Assembly (NCBI RefSeq): GCF_002632615.1
Contig: NZ_NITZ01000017.1
Location: 1 to 64,000, forward strand
Direction of reading: 5' to 3'
Length of the DNA stretch: 64,000 nucleotides
DNA from: Xenorhabdus miraniensis
GTDB taxonomy: Bacteria; Pseudomonadota; Gammaproteobacteria; Enterobacterales; Enterobacteriaceae
Shown here: positions 23,264-36,384 of the stretch, piece by piece
How positions within the stretch are numbered: position 1 is the first letter of the stretch
Layout: each line of letters opens with the position of its first letter
Notes under the pieces: generated by a model
What the model saw: only the letters and a program-made list of their open reading frames with translations
The model's database searches: none
What the model was told of the DNA's origin: nothing
Translations under genes and position numbers: made by a program

Positions 23264-26200
23264 TTATTTGACAATCTTTGCGTGCATTTCTTGTACAGAA
23301 ATAACTTGTTCAGTAGGATCTGCGCTGAGTGCCATGGTGGTTGCAAAGCCACCATTCAGGGTTGTGTCATAGTGCACTTTATATTGCAGTGCGCTACGAC
23401 GCAGCAGTTTTGAATCTTCAATTGCCTGACGGCCTGCGGTGGTATTGACGATATAGTCATATTCACCGTTTTTGATTCTGTCCTGAATATGTGGGCGTCC
23501 TTCGTGGACTTTATTGACTAAACGTGGGTTGATCCCTGCTTCACCTAAGACGACTGCCGTACCGTGAGTCGCATCCAGTTCAAAGCCATGTTTAAGCAAC
23601 TTAGCCGCCAAATCGACCACACGCTCTTTATCACCTTCACGTACTGACAACAATGCACGGCCTTTTTTGCGCATGGTGGAGTTACTGCCCAACATAGCTT
23701 TTGAGAAGGCTTCCGCAAAGGTACGGCCAACGCCCATGACTTCACCCGTAGAACGCATTTCTGGCCCCAGAATTGGGTCAACGCCCGGGAATTTATTGAA
23801 TGGCAGAACCACTTCTTTTACGGAGTAGTAAGGTGGAATGATTTCTTCAATTGCACCTTGCTCAAGCAGGGATTGACCCGCCATGACGCGTGCCGCGACT
23901 TTTGCCAGCGGCAAACTGGTCGCTTTGGAAACGAATGGCACGGTACGCGCTGCCCGTGGGTTGACTTCAATCAGGTAAACTTCGTTATTTTTCACCGCAA
24001 ACTGAACATTCATCAGGCCACGGACACGCAGTTCAAAGGCCAGTTTTTCAACTTGCTGGCGCATAACATCCTGAATTTCTTTACTTAAAGTATAAGCCGG
24101 TAAAGAACACGCAGAATCACCAGAGTGAACACCCGCTTGTTCGATGTGTTCCATGATACCGCCGATCAAAACGCGCTCACCATCACAGATGGCATCTACG
24201 TCTACTTCAACTGCATCATCCAGAAAGCGATCCAGCAGGACGGGGGCATCGTTGGATACGCTAGCCGCAGTCTGGAAGTAACGGCGCAGGTCAGATTCGT
24301 CATACACGATTTCCATTGCGCGTCCGCCCAATACATAAGATGGGCGAACAACCAGTGGATAACCCAGTGCATTACCTTTCTCAACCGCTTGTTCGATAGT
24401 TGTAACCGTGGCGTTCGCAGGTTGTTTCAGGCCAAGGCGATTAACGGCCTGCTGGAAACGCTCACGATCTTCTGCGCGGTCAATGGCATCAGGGCTGGTG
24501 CCGATAATAGGTACACCCGCGGCTTCCAGCTCACGTGCCAGTTTCAGTGGAGTCTGGCCGCCATACTGAACGATCACTCCTTTTGGCTGTTCAACACGTA
24601 CAATTTCCAGTACGTCTTCCAGTGTCACCGGTTCAAAATAGAGACGATCTGACGTATCGTAATCAGTGGAAACCGTTTCAGGGTTACAGTTCACCATGAT
24701 AGTTTCATAACCGTCTTCACGCAGGGCCAGTGAAGCGTGGACACAGCAGTAATCGAATTCAATGCCTTGCCCGATACGGTTCGGGCCACCACCCAATACG
24801 ATGATTTTTGGCTTATCGTTGTTCGGATTCGCTTCACATTCGTCTTCGTATGTGGAGTACATGTAAGCGGTATCGGTGGCGAATTCTGCCGCACAAGTAT
24901 CAACACGCTTGTACACGGGATACAGGTTATAGTCATGACGCAATTTGCGGATCTCTTTATCAGAGATGCCTACCAGTTTCGCCAAATGTGCATCGGCAAA
25001 ACCTTTGCGCTTGAGCTGACGCAGGAAATCAACAGTCAGGCTGTTAACGCCTTGTTCTGCAACTTGTTCTTCCAGACGGATCAATTCTTCAATCTGAACC
25101 AGGAACCAGCGATCGATATTGGTCAGGTTGAAGATACCATCAACTGACATGCCCGCGCGGAATGCGTCTGCGACATACCAGATACGCTCAGCGCCTGCAT
25201 TTTTCAGCTCGCTGCGAATTTTGGTCAGGGATTGTGGATCATCCAGATTGACTTTAGGATCGAATCCGGTCGCACCGACTTCCAGACCGCGCAGGGCTTT
25301 CTGCAAAGACTCCTGGAATGTACGACCAATCGCCATCACTTCACCAACAGATTTCATCTGAGTAGTCAGACGATCATTGCTGCCAGCAAATTTCTCGAAG
25401 TTGAAGCGAGGAATTTTCGTCACAACATAGTCAATCGAAGGTTCGAAAGACGCTGGGGTACGTCCGCCCGTGATGTCATTCATCAGCTCATCAAGGGTAT
25501 AGCCTACCGCCAGTTTTGCTGCGATTTTCGCAATTGGGAAGCCTGTTGCCTTGGAGGCCAGCGCCGAAGAACGGGATACGCGGGGGTTCATTTCAATGAC
25601 GATCAAACGACCATTTTTCGGATTCACCGCAAATTGTACGTTTGAACCCCCGGTTTCTACACCGATTTCACGTAAGACCGCCATCGATGCGTTACGCATG
25701 ATTTGGTATTCTTTGTCGGTCAGTGTTTGTGCAGGTGCAACGGTGATGGAGTCACCGGTATGGATGCCCATTGGGTCGAAGTTTTCAATGGAGCAGACGA
25801 TGATGCAGTTATCGTTTTTATCACGCACCACCTCCATTTCATACTCTTTCCAGCCAATCAGGGATTCATCGATCAGCAGTTCATTGGTTGGAGAGAGGTC
25901 TAAACCACGTTCACAAATTTCTTCAAATTCTTCGCGGTTGTAGGCAATACCGCCGCCAGTTCCGCCCATGGTGAAAGAAGGGCGGATAATACAAGGGAAG
26001 CCAACCTCTTCAGCTACCGCCAACGCTTCTTCCATGGTGTGGGCAATACCCGAACGTGCTGTGTCCAAGCCGATTTTTTTCATCGCCTTGTCAAAACGCT
26101 GGCGATCTTCGGCCTTATCAATTGCATCAGCAGTTGCACCAATCATGGTGACGCCGAATTCGTTCAGAACTCCCTGACGCTCCAGTTCCAATGCGCAGTT

Positions 26201-26488
26201 CAGGGCAGTTTGTCCACCCATCGTTGGCAAAATTGCATCCGGGCGCTCTTTTTCAATGATTTTGCGTACAACTTCCCAGTGAATTGGCTCGATGTAAGTT
26301 GCATCCGCCATTTCCGGGTCGGTCATAATGGTTGCAGGGTTAGAGTTCACCAGAATGACGCGATAGCCTTCTTCCCTTAGCGCCTTACACGCCTGCGCCC
26401 CGGAGTAGTCAAACTCACAAGCCTGACCGATAACAATCGGGCCAGCACCTAAAATCAGAATACTTTTAATATCAGTACGTTTTGCCAT
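23264..26488 (-). CDS. carB: Carbamoyl-phosphate synthase large subunit
   Basis: A 1074-residue enzyme making carbamoyl phosphate from bicarbonate, ammonia (from CarA) and two ATP, for pyrimidine and arginine synthesis. Two homologous ATP-grasp halves are clear: first half [26 protein letters not shown] (residues 12-37) and [13 protein letters not shown]; second half [22 protein letters not shown] (near 560) and [15 protein letters not shown]. The C-terminal allosteric MGS-like domain starts near residue 935. Length matches E. coli CarB (1073). It lies 18 bp after carA. Confidence 0.98.
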   Translation of the reverse strand: MAKRTDIKSILILGAGPIVIGQACEFDYSGAQACKALREEGYRVILVNSNPATIMTDPEMADATYIEPIHWEVVRKIIEKERPDAILPTMGGQTALNCALELERQGVLNEFGVTMIGATADAIDKAEDRQRFDKAMKKIGLDTARSGIAHTMEEALAVAEEVGFPCIIRPSFTMGGTGGGIAYNREEFEEICERGLDLSPTNELLIDESLIGWKEYEMEVVRDKNDNCIIVCSIENFDPMGIHTGDSITVAPAQTLTDKEYQIMRNASMAVLREIGVETGGSNVQFAVNPKNGRLIVIEMNPRVSRSSALASKATGFPIAKIAAKLAVGYTLDELMNDITGGRTPASFEPSIDYVVTKIPRFNFEKFAGSNDRLTTQMKSVGEVMAIGRTFQESLQKALRGLEVGATGFDPKVNLDDPQSLTKIRSELKNAGAERIWYVADAFRAGMSVDGIFNLTNIDRWFLVQIEELIRLEEQVAEQGVNSLTVDFLRQLKRKGFADAHLAKLVGISDKEIRKLRHDYNLYPVYKRVDTCAAEFATDTAYMYSTYEDECEANPNNDKPKIIVLGGGPNRIGQGIEFDYCCVHASLALREDGYETIMVNCNPETVSTDYDTSDRLYFEPVTLEDVLEIVRVEQPKGVIVQYGGQTPLKLARELEAAGVPIIGTSPDAIDRAEDRERFQQAVNRLGLKQPANATVTTIEQAVEKGNALGYPLVVRPSYVLGGRAMEIVYDESDLRRYFQTAASVSNDAPVLLDRFLDDAVEVDVDAICDGERVLIGGIMEHIEQAGVHSGDSACSLPAYTLSKEIQDVMRQQVEKLAFELRVRGLMNVQFAVKNNEVYLIEVNPRAARTVPFVSKATSLPLAKVAARVMAGQSLLEQGAIEEIIPPYYSVKEVVLPFNKFPGVDPILGPEMRSTGEVMGVGRTFAEAFSKAMLGSNSTMRKKGRALLSVREGDKERVVDLAAKLLKHGFELDATHGTAVVLGEAGINPRLVNKVHEGRPHIQDRIKNGEYDYIVNTTAGRQAIEDSKLLRRSALQYKVHYDTTLNGGFATTMALSADPTEQVISVQEMHAKIVK

Positions 26489-26506
26489 TTTTTCTTTTTC
26501 TCCTGA

Positions 26507-27667
26507 TTATTTAGTGTTCTGAACGTTTGTTTGGCGATATTGCTCAATTAACTCGATAAAGTGATCGAACAGTGAAGCGGCTTCATGTGGGCCAGGGCTG
26601 GCTTCAGGATGCCCCTGAAAACTGAATGCTGGCTTATCAGTACGGTGAATGCCTTGCAATGTGCCATCAAAGAGAGATTTGTGGGTCACGCGCAGATTGG
26701 CGGGTAATGAGTCTTCATCAACAGCAAAGCCGTGGTTTTGCGCCGTGATCATGACGACATCACGATCCAGATCTTTAACCGGATGGTTGCCACCGTGATG
26801 ACCAAATTTCATTTTCACGGTTTTTGCACCACTGGCCAGTGCCAGTAATTGGTGCCCTAAGCAAATGCCAAATACAGGGATTTCGGTATTCAGGAAAGTT
26901 TTGATTGCTTCAATAGCATAATCACATGGCTCTGGATCGCCGGGACCATTGGACAGGAAAATGCCATCTGGCGCCATTTTCAGTACTTCATCAGCAGGAG
27001 TTTTTGCCGGAACGACAGTAACGCGGCAACCGCGATCGACCAGCATACGCAGGATGTTACGCTTAACACCAAAATCGTAGGCCACGATGTGGTAAGGTAA
27101 TTCTTGTTCTTTGCGTGCTTCAGGCAAGCCACCTTCAAGTGTCCAGCTTCCTTGTACCCATTGATAGGATTGTGCTGTTGTAACCTCTTTTGCTAAATCC
27201 ATGCCTTTCAAGCCGGGGAATGCTTTTGCTTTTTCCAGTGCAACTTGGGCATCTGCCTCATTACCCGCGATGATACAGCCGTTTTGCGCCCCTTTTTCTC
27301 TTAATAGACGGGTCAGTTTGCGTGTATCAATATCAGCGATGGCTACAATATTGTGACGTTTCAGGTAATCAGACAGATTTTCTTCACTGCGGAAGTTGCT
27401 AGTTACTAAGGGTAAATCGCGAATGACTAAGCCTTGGGCTTGAATGGCGGGGGATTCTTCATCAGCGGCATTGATGCCGACATTACCAATATGAGGATAA
27501 GTAAGAGTAACAATTTGGCGGGAATAGGAAGGGTCGGTAAGTATTTCTTGATATCCGGTCATTGAGGTATTGAAGACTACTTCTCCAACAGCCACACCTT
27601 CTGCACCAATGGCGCGACCGTGAAATTGGGTTCCATCTTCTAGAACCAATATAGCTGACTTAATCAA
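26507..27667 (-). CDS. carA: Carbamoyl-phosphate synthase small (glutaminase) subunit
   Basis: A 386-residue glutamine amidotransferase subunit that feeds ammonia to CarB. The class I triad is present: Cys in [12 protein letters not shown] (about C270), with His and Glu in [13 protein letters not shown] near 352-364. The start is the TTG at 27667 (TTG ATT AAG TCA) with GGAGGG a few bases upstream; E. coli carA also starts with TTG at the same place, whereas an upstream in-frame extension overlaps the operator and is rejected. Paired ARG boxes precede the gene. Confidence 0.97.
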   Translation of the reverse strand: MIKSAILVLEDGTQFHGRAIGAEGVAVGEVVFNTSMTGYQEILTDPSYSRQIVTLTYPHIGNVGINAADEESPAIQAQGLVIRDLPLVTSNFRSEENLSDYLKRHNIVAIADIDTRKLTRLLREKGAQNGCIIAGNEADAQVALEKAKAFPGLKGMDLAKEVTTAQSYQWVQGSWTLEGGLPEARKEQELPYHIVAYDFGVKRNILRMLVDRGCRVTVVPAKTPADEVLKMAPDGIFLSNGPGDPEPCDYAIEAIKTFLNTEIPVFGICLGHQLLALASGAKTVKMKFGHHGGNHPVKDLDRDVVMITAQNHGFAVDEDSLPANLRVTHKSLFDGTLQGIHRTDKPAFSFQGHPEASPGPHEAASLFDHFIELIEQYRQTNVQNTK

Positions 27668-27681
27668 AACACCCTCCAGAA

Positions 27682-27716
27682 TGAATAATAAATCGCATCC
27701 ACTGCATATTAATTCA
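27682..27716 (-). promoter_or_regulatory. Paired ARG boxes (ArgR operator) of carAB
   Basis: TGAATAATAAATCG (27682-27695) and TGCATATTAATTCA (27703-27716) match the ARG-box core TGAATWWWWATTCA at 12 and 13 of 14 positions and are 21 bp apart, the spacing of ArgR operators. They lie 15-50 bp before the carA start, where arginine repression of the downstream car promoter acts in enterobacteria. Confidence 0.72.
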
Positions 27717-28102
27717 GAATTAATCCTTAAAATCAATGCCAATCATGATTTTTGTCAAAATTTTGGCAAATTGCGCGCATTCTAATGATGAGAGGGGGGC
27801 TTGTCTATAAAAAATGGCATTTTTATTGTTTTTTTTACAACTCTTAGCCTTACATTGAGCCAATATGGCTGAAAAGCATAAGGAAAGAGGGGAAGATATT
27901 CGATTAGTACGAGAGAAAACTGAAAAACAGGAAAAAAGTGTGACTTTTTTCACGTTGATGGAAGAAAGGTAACAAAAAGGTAAATTATAACTATGAAAAC
28001 ATAGGATAATGTTTGTTTTTATATAAAATTATTCTTTACTTGTAATTACGTAATTTTATGGAAAATAATCACGTAATTACAGTAGGTTATATATTTTATA
28101 GA
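27717..28102. other. carAB upstream region
   Basis: AT-rich DNA between dapB and carA with no convincing gene. In E. coli this interval holds the pyrimidine-controlled upstream promoter with several regulator sites; I can point only to the ARG boxes at its left edge. Confidence 0.5.
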
Positions 28103-29362
<1,260 letters not shown>

Positions 29363-30022
29363 ATGTTAAGATCAAAATCTTTTAATATTCATCAACCTTT
29401 AACACCTGGCTCTTTAATCCGGTCTCAATCCTTTTCGGGAAAGTGGCCAAGCTCAGTCGATATAAGAGCATCCATCGTCATTAAGGAAGTTAGTCCAGAA
29501 GAAGCATCAAGTGAAATGATGAAAGTAAGAAAAGAAATGAAGGATAATAGCTGGGAATGTTTTATTTATTCAGGCAATTATGATAATGAGCAAGAAAAAT
29601 GGAATAGTCGGTTTACTGGGGCGTATGAGATATTGAGTGATATATTAATTAATGCAAATCTACGTACAAAAGAATCGGGAGTGTCATTTTTTGTTGCTTA
29701 TTTTAGGGGGAGCCCTATAGGGGGGTTGCAGCTTTCCCCGGGAGATAATGAATTCCCTGATTTTCCTAAAGTTAATTATTTAGCAACTCATTGCGGTATT
29801 CGAGGTTGTGGGGCTTTATTGCTTGAACAGGCAGTAAATAAATCACAACGATTGGGGAAGGACGGTAATCTAAAACTTCGTCCATTACTTAGAGCTATAC
29901 CGGCATATGTGGATATGGGATTTGTTGAGATAGAATCTCACATGGAATTACATCCCATTGAGAGAAATGACAAATGGAAATATGATGAGGCAACTAATAC
30001 TTATAAATATAGGTTTAGCTAA
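29363..30022 (+). CDS. GNAT-like orphan protein, possible secreted effector
   Basis: A 219-residue protein of low GC. The C-terminal half has the outline of an N-acetyltransferase: VSFFVAYFRGSPIGGLQLS (beta strands 4 region, about 110-128), NYLATHCGIRGCGALLLEQAVNKS (an acetyl-CoA pyrophosphate-loop-like RGCGALL near 150), and IPAYVDMGFVEIESHMEL (the usual Y..MGF block). The Ser-rich, disordered-looking N-terminus (MLRSKSFNIHQPLTPG) has no signal peptide, as in type III or other contact-dependent effectors. It stands alone. The activity is a fold-level inference only. Confidence 0.55.
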   Translation: MLRSKSFNIHQPLTPGSLIRSQSFSGKWPSSVDIRASIVIKEVSPEEASSEMMKVRKEMKDNSWECFIYSGNYDNEQEKWNSRFTGAYEILSDILINANLRTKESGVSFFVAYFRGSPIGGLQLSPGDNEFPDFPKVNYLATHCGIRGCGALLLEQAVNKSQRLGKDGNLKLRPLLRAIPAYVDMGFVEIESHMELHPIERNDKWKYDEATNTYKYRFS

Positions 30023-30171
30023 ATTTCAGACAGAGTACTCAAGACATCGTAATGTATTCGGATTTTTGTGGGAGATCGGGTCGGGATTAATTTCTTATCC
30101 TTCCCAACCCATCTTCCAACCTGAAAAAGCCGACATTGGACTTATCTGATCTTGAAAGCGTTGAGCTTAAG

Positions 30172-31125
30172 TTAATTAATTTCTTTCACTTCAACTCGTA
30201 ACTCTTTTGGTACTTCGAAAACGATGTTTTCTTCTCGCCCATGCAACTCATTAACTGTTTCTGCACCAAAAGTTTTCAGGCGTTCAATAACTTGCTGCAC
30301 CAAAATATCCGGTGCGGATGCCCCCGCTGTTACACCTACTGCGCTCGCGCCGTTAATCCATTCTTCTTTGATATCATCTGCGGAATCAATCAAATAAGCG
30401 GGCTTTCCTACACGTTGTGCCAGTTCAGCCAGCCGATTTGAATTTGATGAGTTTTTAGAACCAACAACCAAAACAATATCAGAGCCGGAAGCTAAATCAC
30501 GGACGGCTTCCTGACGGTTAGTTGTGGCATAGCAGATATCATCTTTGCGTGGGCCGACGATATTGGGGAACCTTGCGTTAAGGGCATCAATCACTTCTGA
30601 TGTGTCATCAACAGAAAGTGTCGTTTGTGTCATAAAGCAGAGGTTGTTTTCATCTTTAACTTGCAGTTTCCACACATCTTCCGGCGATTCTACAAGATAC
30701 ATGCCACCCTTAGGGTTATTGTATTGCCCCATTGTGCCTTCCACTTCAGGATGGCCGGCATGCCCGATCAAAATCGCTTCTTTACCTTTGCGACTTGCCC
30801 TTGCCACTTCCATATGAACTTTAGTGACCAGCGGACAGGTTGCATCAAACAGCATGGTTAGATTACGGGAACGGGCTTCTGCACGAATGGCTTGGGAAAC
30901 ACCGTGTGCAGAGAAGATCAGAATAGCACCATCAGGGACTTCTGATATTTCCTCAATAAAAATAGCGCCACGATTTCTAAGATTGTCAACCACATAGCGG
31001 TTATGTACCACTTCATGACGGACATAAATGGGAGCACCGTATAATTCCAGTGCTCGCTCTACGATGCTGATGGCACGATCAACACCAGCGCAGAAACCAC
31101 GTGGGTTAGCCAGCAATATTTGCAT
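30172..31125 (-). CDS. ispH: 4-hydroxy-3-methylbut-2-enyl diphosphate reductase
   Basis: A 317-residue iron-sulfur enzyme giving IPP and DMAPP in the last step of the MEP isoprenoid pathway. The cluster cysteines lie in [13 protein letters not shown] (C12), [13 protein letters not shown] (about C96) and [11 protein letters not shown] (about C197). The start [10 protein letters not shown] at 31125 was chosen by family alignment, since the frame extends further upstream into fkpB. It overlaps fkpB by 20 bases. Confidence 0.97.
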   Translation of the reverse strand: MQILLANPRGFCAGVDRAISIVERALELYGAPIYVRHEVVHNRYVVDNLRNRGAIFIEEISEVPDGAILIFSAHGVSQAIRAEARSRNLTMLFDATCPLVTKVHMEVARASRKGKEAILIGHAGHPEVEGTMGQYNNPKGGMYLVESPEDVWKLQVKDENNLCFMTQTTLSVDDTSEVIDALNARFPNIVGPRKDDICYATTNRQEAVRDLASGSDIVLVVGSKNSSNSNRLAELAQRVGKPAYLIDSADDIKEEWINGASAVGVTAGASAPDILVQQVIERLKTFGAETVNELHGREENIVFEVPKELRVEVKEIN

Positions 31126-31576
31126 GGGTTTCCTCCAACTGAGGGTCAATTTCCAACACTTCAATATCAAAAGTGATGTTTTGTTCAGCCAGTGGATGGT
31201 TAAAATCAACAGTGATAGAACCTTCGGCGACTTCTTTGATAAGCCCTGGCATTTCACTGCCGTTGATGGCGGTAAATAACATGATAGTTCCTACTTCAGG
31301 GGTACCCGCGTCGGAAAAATCACGAGGAGTGAAATATTGGACTAAATCAGGATTGTGTTTGCCGAAAATGGTTTCCCCCGCCAGCGTGAACTGATGTTTA
31401 TCGCCAATGGCTAAACCGAGAAGTTGCTGTTCCAATGGGGATGAGAGGCTACCATCACCGAGACGGAATAATGCGGGCTTACCCTGACTATAAGTCGAGT
31501 CTGCCGTTGAGCCATCATCCAGCTTTAGAGTGAAGTGTAATAAAACTGCACTGTGCGCTTGCACCTGCGTTGACAT
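31106..31576 (-). CDS. fkpB: FKBP-type peptidyl-prolyl isomerase (SlpA)
   Basis: A 156-residue cytosolic chaperone/isomerase. [20 protein letters not shown] near residues 9-28 and the SlpA-type flap ([38 protein letters not shown]) are clear. ATG 31576 has AAGG ten bases upstream. It lies between lspA and ispH in the conserved ribF-ileS-lspA-fkpB-ispH order. The C-terminus runs slightly past the E. coli homologue (EETHANIAG). Confidence 0.94.
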   Translation of the reverse strand: MSTQVQAHSAVLLHFTLKLDDGSTADSTYSQGKPALFRLGDGSLSSPLEQQLLGLAIGDKHQFTLAGETIFGKHNPDLVQYFTPRDFSDAGTPEVGTIMLFTAINGSEMPGLIKEVAEGSITVDFNHPLAEQNITFDIEVLEIDPQLEETHANIAG

Positions 31577-31647
31577 GTTGCTCAAACCTTTTACTTAAAA
31601 ATGATTGCAAGTATACCGCTATTGGATTGGGTATAGATGAAATTTAT

Positions 31648-31673
31648 CAGCCCCAGCTTTGTTCACTGGGGCT
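31648..31673. terminator. Hairpin between lspA and fkpB
   Basis: CAGCCCCAG and CTGGGGCTG form a 9-bp GC-rich stem with an 8-nt loop. The T-rich stretch lies on the plus-strand side, so on the minus strand it may only stabilise or attenuate the operon mRNA. Confidence 0.5.
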
Positions 31674-31709
31674 GGTTTATTATCATTTTTTCAATGACTG
31701 TTTTTTCAT

Positions 31710-31757
31710 GACTATCTTTTTTAACGGACTATGTTTTTTAACAGACTATGTTTTTGG
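31710..31757. repeat. 17-bp tandem repeat at the lspA 3' end
   Basis: Units starting at 31710, 31727 and 31744 share GACTATNTTTTTTAAC; the third copy merges into the end of lspA. The lspA stop (31746-31748) lies in the repeat, suggesting that slippage has shaped the C-terminus of LspA. Confidence 0.65.
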
Positions 31758-32252
31758 TGCTGCTTTTTTGTCATTCGGACTGATAAAGCTCTCAATGATG
31801 ATGAGAGCTGCACCGATGCAGATCGCAGAATCTGCAATGTTAAAGGTAGGCCAGTGCCATTCTCCGACGTAAAAATCGATGAAATCGACAACAAAGCCAT
31901 GCACCAGCCGATCGAACAAATTTCCCAATGCCCCACCAATCACTAAAGCGTAGGCAATGTTGCTCAGTTTTTGCTTAGCACTGGAGCGATACATCATCAC
32001 GAGCAGGACTGCCGTGATGGCAATGGCTATCAATGCAAAAAACCAACGCTGCCAGCCGCCTTTGTCAGCCAGAAAGCTGAACGCAGCCCCCAAATTCTGA
32101 GCATAAGTCAGATTGAAATAAGGTATCAATGGCATGGATTCGTACAAAGTGAAATTTTGCAACACTAAGTATTTGCTGCCCAAATCCAGTATCAATACCA
32201 CGACAACCAGCCAAAGCCAACGGAGTCCTGTGGAACAAATGGGTTTATTCAT
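31746..32252 (-). CDS. lspA: Lipoprotein signal peptidase (SPase II)
   Basis: A 168-residue inner-membrane aspartyl protease that removes the signal peptide of prolipoproteins. Four membrane segments are present. The catalytic aspartates lie in [14 protein letters not shown] (about D114) and [11 protein letters not shown] (about D142). It overlaps ileS by one base (TAATG) and follows it as in other enterobacteria. The short tail ends KKAAPKT. Confidence 0.97.
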   Translation of the reverse strand: MNKPICSTGLRWLWLVVVVLILDLGSKYLVLQNFTLYESMPLIPYFNLTYAQNLGAAFSFLADKGGWQRWFFALIAIAITAVLLVMMYRSSAKQKLSNIAYALVIGGALGNLFDRLVHGFVVDFIDFYVGEWHWPTFNIADSAICIGAALIIIESFISPNDKKAAPKT

Positions 32253-35065
32253 TAGGCAAATTTACGCTCTTCACCGTTACCGACAACGTTAGTCACACAG
32301 CGGCCGCAAAGTTCTGCATGTTCCGCCACCACGCCCACATCTTGAGTATAGTGCCAGCAGCGTGGACACTTTTCTCCATCCGCTTTGCGGAAGGCCACTT
32401 TAAGGCCGGCAAGTTCGCTTTGCTGTGCATCATCACCTGCTGCTGTATACGCCGCAACTTCTGCCTGAGAAGTCAGCAGGACAAAACGCAATTCGTCAGA
32501 CAGCTTGTTGAGTTTTGCTGCCAGAGTTTCATCTGCATAGAGCGTGACAGCCGCTTCCAGTGAACTGCGAATATGTTTGTCAGTACGAGCCTGTTCCAGA
32601 ACTTTGTTGACTTCACCACGTACAGCCAGTAAATCAGCCCAGAAAGTATCGTCCATATTTTCGCCGTTTGCCAGACCAAATAGCCCGTCATACCACTCTT
32701 CAGTGAAGACATATTGAGCACGTTTGCCCGGCAGTTCATTCCATATTTCATCGGCAGTGAACGATAGGATTGGGGTCATCCAGCGAACCAATGCTTCTGC
32801 GATATGGAATAATGCAGTCTGACAACTACGACGAGCAAGGCTGTCGCTTTTCGCGGTGTATTGGCGATCTTTAATGATATCCAGATAGAACGAACCCATT
32901 TCCACGGAGCAGAACTGCATTAGGCGCTGAACGACGGAGTGGAAATCATATTCGTCATAGTATTTGAGGATATCAGCCTGAGCCGCCTGAGCACGACCTA
33001 CCGCCCAGCGATCCAGAGTAACCATATCTTCTGGTTTCACACTATGTTGTTCTGGGTTGAAACCGTTCAGGTTTGCCAGCAGGAAGCGAGCCGTGTTACG
33101 GATACGGCGGTAAGCATCAGCAGAGCGTTTCAGGATCTCATCAGAAACCGCGATTTCACCGGTATAATCAGTAGCTGCCACCCACAAACGAAGAATATCT
33201 GCACCCAGTTTGTTCATTACATCTTGTGGGCTGATAGTATTGCCGATGGATTTGGACATCTTACGTCCTTGCTCATCAACGGTGAAGCCGTGAGTCAGCA
33301 CTTGACGGTAAGGTGCTTTGCCTTTGATTGCGGTAGACAGCATCAGTGAAGACATGAACCAGCCCCGGTGTTGGTCAGAGCCTTCCAGATAGAGATCGGC
33401 TGAATTGCCGTTGAATTCTGGGCGCGCATCAACAACGGAGGAGTGGGTGCTTCCTGAGTCAAACCAAACATCCAGTGTATCCGGAGCCTTGGTGTAATCA
33501 GCCGCTTCACTGCCCAGCAATTCTGTTGCGTCCAGATCCCACCACGCCTGAATACCATCAACTTCAACACGCTTGGCAACTTCTTCGATCAGCTCAACCG
33601 TACGAGGATGCGGCTCTTGTGTCTCTTTATGAACAAACAGAGACATTGGTACACCCCATGTACGCTGACGGGAGATGCACCAGTCAGGGCGGTTTTCGAC
33701 CATTGACTCAATGCGCGCTTGTCCCCAGCCTGGGATCCACTGTACGTCTTTGATCTCTTTCATTGACTGGGTACGCAGGCCGTTCTTATCCATGCTGATG
33801 AACCACTGTGGCGTCGCACGGAAGATGATCGGTTTTTTATGGCGCCAGCAGCAAGGGTAGCTGTGTTGAATTTTGGCCAGACTGAGCAGAGCGCCTTTTT
33901 CTTTCAGCAGCTCAACGATGATATCGTTCGCTTTGAAAACAAACTGACCATCCAGTAAAGGGTAAGTACCAGAGATATAGCAACCGTTCGGGCCAACAGG
34001 GTTTGCAATCTCAAGGCCGTATTTCAGGCTGATGGAGTAGTCATCAGGGCCGTGACCACCCGCAGTATGCACCGCACCGGTACCCGCTTCAAGCGTTACG
34101 TGATCACCAAGAATGGCTGGAACATCGAAGCCCATAAATGGATGGTTAAAGCGCATCAATTCCAAGTCTGCGCCAGTGCAATCACTCATGACTTCCCATG
34201 ACGTAATATTTGCACGCTGCATGACTAGCTCGACTAATTCAGCCGCCAGGATCAGACATTCATTATTGACTTTGACTAACTGGTAGGTAATTTCCGCACC
34301 CAGTGCAATTGCACGGTTAGCAGGCAATGTCCATGGAGTGGTTGTCCAGATAACCAGAGAGACCGGCAGCCCCTGCGGTTGTACATCAAATTTAGCGTAC
34401 ACGGCATCCGCATCAATGGCCGTAAAGCGTACGTCAATGGAAGGGGAAGTTCTATCGTAGTATTCCACTTCTGCTTCAGCAAGGGAGGAACCACAATCAG
34501 TACACCAGTGAACCGGTTTCACCCCTTTCAGCAAATGCCCATTTTTGATAATGCGGCCTAATGCACGGATGATGTCGGCTTCAGTTTTGAAGTCCATCGT
34601 CAAATAAGGTTTATCCCAGTCACCCAGTACACCCAGACGTTTGAAGCCCGCTTTCTGTGTTTCGACCTGAGTCATCGCATATTTTCGGCACTCAGCACGG
34701 AACTCAGCAGCGGAAAATTTTTCCCCTGGCTTACCGATAATTTGCTCAACCTTGAGCTCAATTGGCAAACCATGGCAATCCCAACCAGGAATATAAGGCG
34801 AATCGTAGCCTGATAATCCTTTGGATTTAATAACAATATCTTTGAGAATTTTATTAACTGAGTGACCAATATGAATATCGCCATTTGCATAAGGAGGGCC
34901 ATCATGCAGAATAAACGATTTCTTGCCAGATTTTGCTTTTCTAATTGCTTGGTACAAACCTTCTTTGTACCAACGGCTTAACATATCTGGTTCGCGCTTG
35001 GCTAAATCCCCGCGCATAGGGAACCCTGTTTCCGGTAAGTTCAGGGTGTCTTTATAGTCACTCAT
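32252..35065 (-). CDS. ileS: Isoleucyl-tRNA synthetase
   Basis: A 937-residue class Ia synthetase. The HIGH motif is in [17 protein letters not shown] (about residues 56-72) and KMSKS in [12 protein letters not shown] (about 601-612). The CP1 editing domain includes [17 protein letters not shown] near 240. The C-terminal zinc site has CPRCWHY (about 901) and CGRCVTNV (about 922). Length agrees with E. coli IleS (938). It lies 26 bp after ribF. Confidence 0.98.
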   Translation of the reverse strand: MSDYKDTLNLPETGFPMRGDLAKREPDMLSRWYKEGLYQAIRKAKSGKKSFILHDGPPYANGDIHIGHSVNKILKDIVIKSKGLSGYDSPYIPGWDCHGLPIELKVEQIIGKPGEKFSAAEFRAECRKYAMTQVETQKAGFKRLGVLGDWDKPYLTMDFKTEADIIRALGRIIKNGHLLKGVKPVHWCTDCGSSLAEAEVEYYDRTSPSIDVRFTAIDADAVYAKFDVQPQGLPVSLVIWTTTPWTLPANRAIALGAEITYQLVKVNNECLILAAELVELVMQRANITSWEVMSDCTGADLELMRFNHPFMGFDVPAILGDHVTLEAGTGAVHTAGGHGPDDYSISLKYGLEIANPVGPNGCYISGTYPLLDGQFVFKANDIIVELLKEKGALLSLAKIQHSYPCCWRHKKPIIFRATPQWFISMDKNGLRTQSMKEIKDVQWIPGWGQARIESMVENRPDWCISRQRTWGVPMSLFVHKETQEPHPRTVELIEEVAKRVEVDGIQAWWDLDATELLGSEAADYTKAPDTLDVWFDSGSTHSSVVDARPEFNGNSADLYLEGSDQHRGWFMSSLMLSTAIKGKAPYRQVLTHGFTVDEQGRKMSKSIGNTISPQDVMNKLGADILRLWVAATDYTGEIAVSDEILKRSADAYRRIRNTARFLLANLNGFNPEQHSVKPEDMVTLDRWAVGRAQAAQADILKYYDEYDFHSVVQRLMQFCSVEMGSFYLDIIKDRQYTAKSDSLARRSCQTALFHIAEALVRWMTPILSFTADEIWNELPGKRAQYVFTEEWYDGLFGLANGENMDDTFWADLLAVRGEVNKVLEQARTDKHIRSSLEAAVTLYADETLAAKLNKLSDELRFVLLTSQAEVAAYTAAGDDAQQSELAGLKVAFRKADGEKCPRCWHYTQDVGVVAEHAELCGRCVTNVVGNGEERKFA

Positions 35066-35091
35066 TATAGATTCTCAGTTCCAATTTTCCG

Positions 35092-36036
35092 CTAGATACA
35101 TGACTCGGATCGCTGCAAGAGATAATTCCTCGCAGCAACCACATCATTTGCGATTTGCTGTTTTAGCGCATCAAGCGAAGCAAATCGCTGTTCATCACGC
35201 AATTTTTTGCGTAATACCACATCGATATGATGCCCATACAGATCCATTTGGGTATCAATCAAATGCACTTCCAGTTGCTGGCCCTGACCCGCAACTGTGG
35301 GGCGGTTGCCTATATTGGCAACACCCGGTAAGGGTTTATGGCCCAATCCATGGACTTCAACAGCATAAACGCCCTTAACAGGGGTGACCAAACGTTTCAA
35401 TGGTATGTTGGCCGTGGGAAACCCGATGGTACGTCCCAATTGGTTACCATGAACGACTCTGCCACTTATGCTGTATGGATGACCCAGTAAGGTTTCCGCC
35501 AAGGCCAGATCATCGCTTTGCAATGCCTGACGAATGGCTGTACTGCTGATCCGAAGACCGCCGTCACAAAAACTGTCGGTGCTGGCAACATCAAAATGGT
35601 ATTCTTTACCTGCTTGCTGCAAATAGTGGAAATCTCCGAGGCGATTTTTGCCAAAACGGAAATCATCTCCTATTGCCAGAAACTTAACACCCAGTTTTTC
35701 AACGAGCAACTGTGAAACAAAAGTTTCAGGTGAGTTGGCTGCAAAGTGCCTGTCAAATTTCACACACAACAGATAATCAACGCCATTCTGGGCTAGATAT
35801 TTTACTTTATCTCTCAGCCGTGTCAGGCGGGCTGGTGCTTTATCTGCAACAAAAACTTCCAGAGGCTGCGGTTCGAAAATCATGACCATCGTCGGTAACC
35901 CGAGGCGCAGCCCTTCTTGCTTCAAGTGTTTTAATAAAGCCTGATGCCCGCGATGGACACCATCAAAATTACCAATCGTCAGCACGCAACCATGGTGACG
36001 CGCCCGGATATTGTGTATACCGCGAATTAGCTCCAT
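35092..36036 (-). CDS. ribF: Bifunctional riboflavin kinase/FMN adenylyltransferase
   Basis: A 314-residue enzyme converting riboflavin to FMN and FAD. The adenylyltransferase domain is N-terminal (LTIGNFDGVHRGHQALL near residues 20-36, with the HxGH-like motif; AIGDDFRFGKNRLGD near 124; ISSTAIRQAL near 162). The kinase domain is C-terminal (GRTIGFPTANIPL near 199; GVYAVEVHG; ANIGNRPTV). It is the first gene of the ribF-ileS-lspA-fkpB-ispH unit and divergent from rpsT. Confidence 0.97.
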   Translation of the reverse strand: MELIRGIHNIRARHHGCVLTIGNFDGVHRGHQALLKHLKQEGLRLGLPTMVMIFEPQPLEVFVADKAPARLTRLRDKVKYLAQNGVDYLLCVKFDRHFAANSPETFVSQLLVEKLGVKFLAIGDDFRFGKNRLGDFHYLQQAGKEYHFDVASTDSFCDGGLRISSTAIRQALQSDDLALAETLLGHPYSISGRVVHGNQLGRTIGFPTANIPLKRLVTPVKGVYAVEVHGLGHKPLPGVANIGNRPTVAGQGQQLEVHLIDTQMDLYGHHIDVVLRKKLRDEQRFASLDALKQQIANDVVAARNYLLQRSESCI

Positions 36037-36307
36037 AGCTGGCTCAATACCGTGGAAATTGCCGGATTATACCTTGTACAAAGCACAAGGTTAACCCACG
36101 ATCACAAAGGGTTTTAATTAATAACCTGATTCATACAATAAAAATAGGCTAGATGCCCGAAAAATATTTAATTTATCGCATTTCTCTGGGATTCATTCAG
36201 TTTTTTATTGCGAAAGACTGTATTCCCTTTCAGTAAGCTGATAAAATCCCGCCCCATCACAACGTAACCAGCGTCGTTGTACAGCGACGCTTATTTGCAC
36301 AAATCCA

Positions 36308-36336
36308 TTGACAAAAGAAGGCTGAACAGGCATATT
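36308..36336 (+). promoter_or_regulatory. Sigma-70 promoter of rpsT
   Basis: TTGACA (36308-36313), a 17-bp spacer and CATATT (36331-36336) lie about 50 bp before the rpsT start. The rest of 36037-36307 is non-coding and shows no other clear element. Confidence 0.65.
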
Positions 36337-36384
36337 CCTCGGCCTTTGAATTGTCCTCGATAGAATATATTTGGGAGTTGGACC

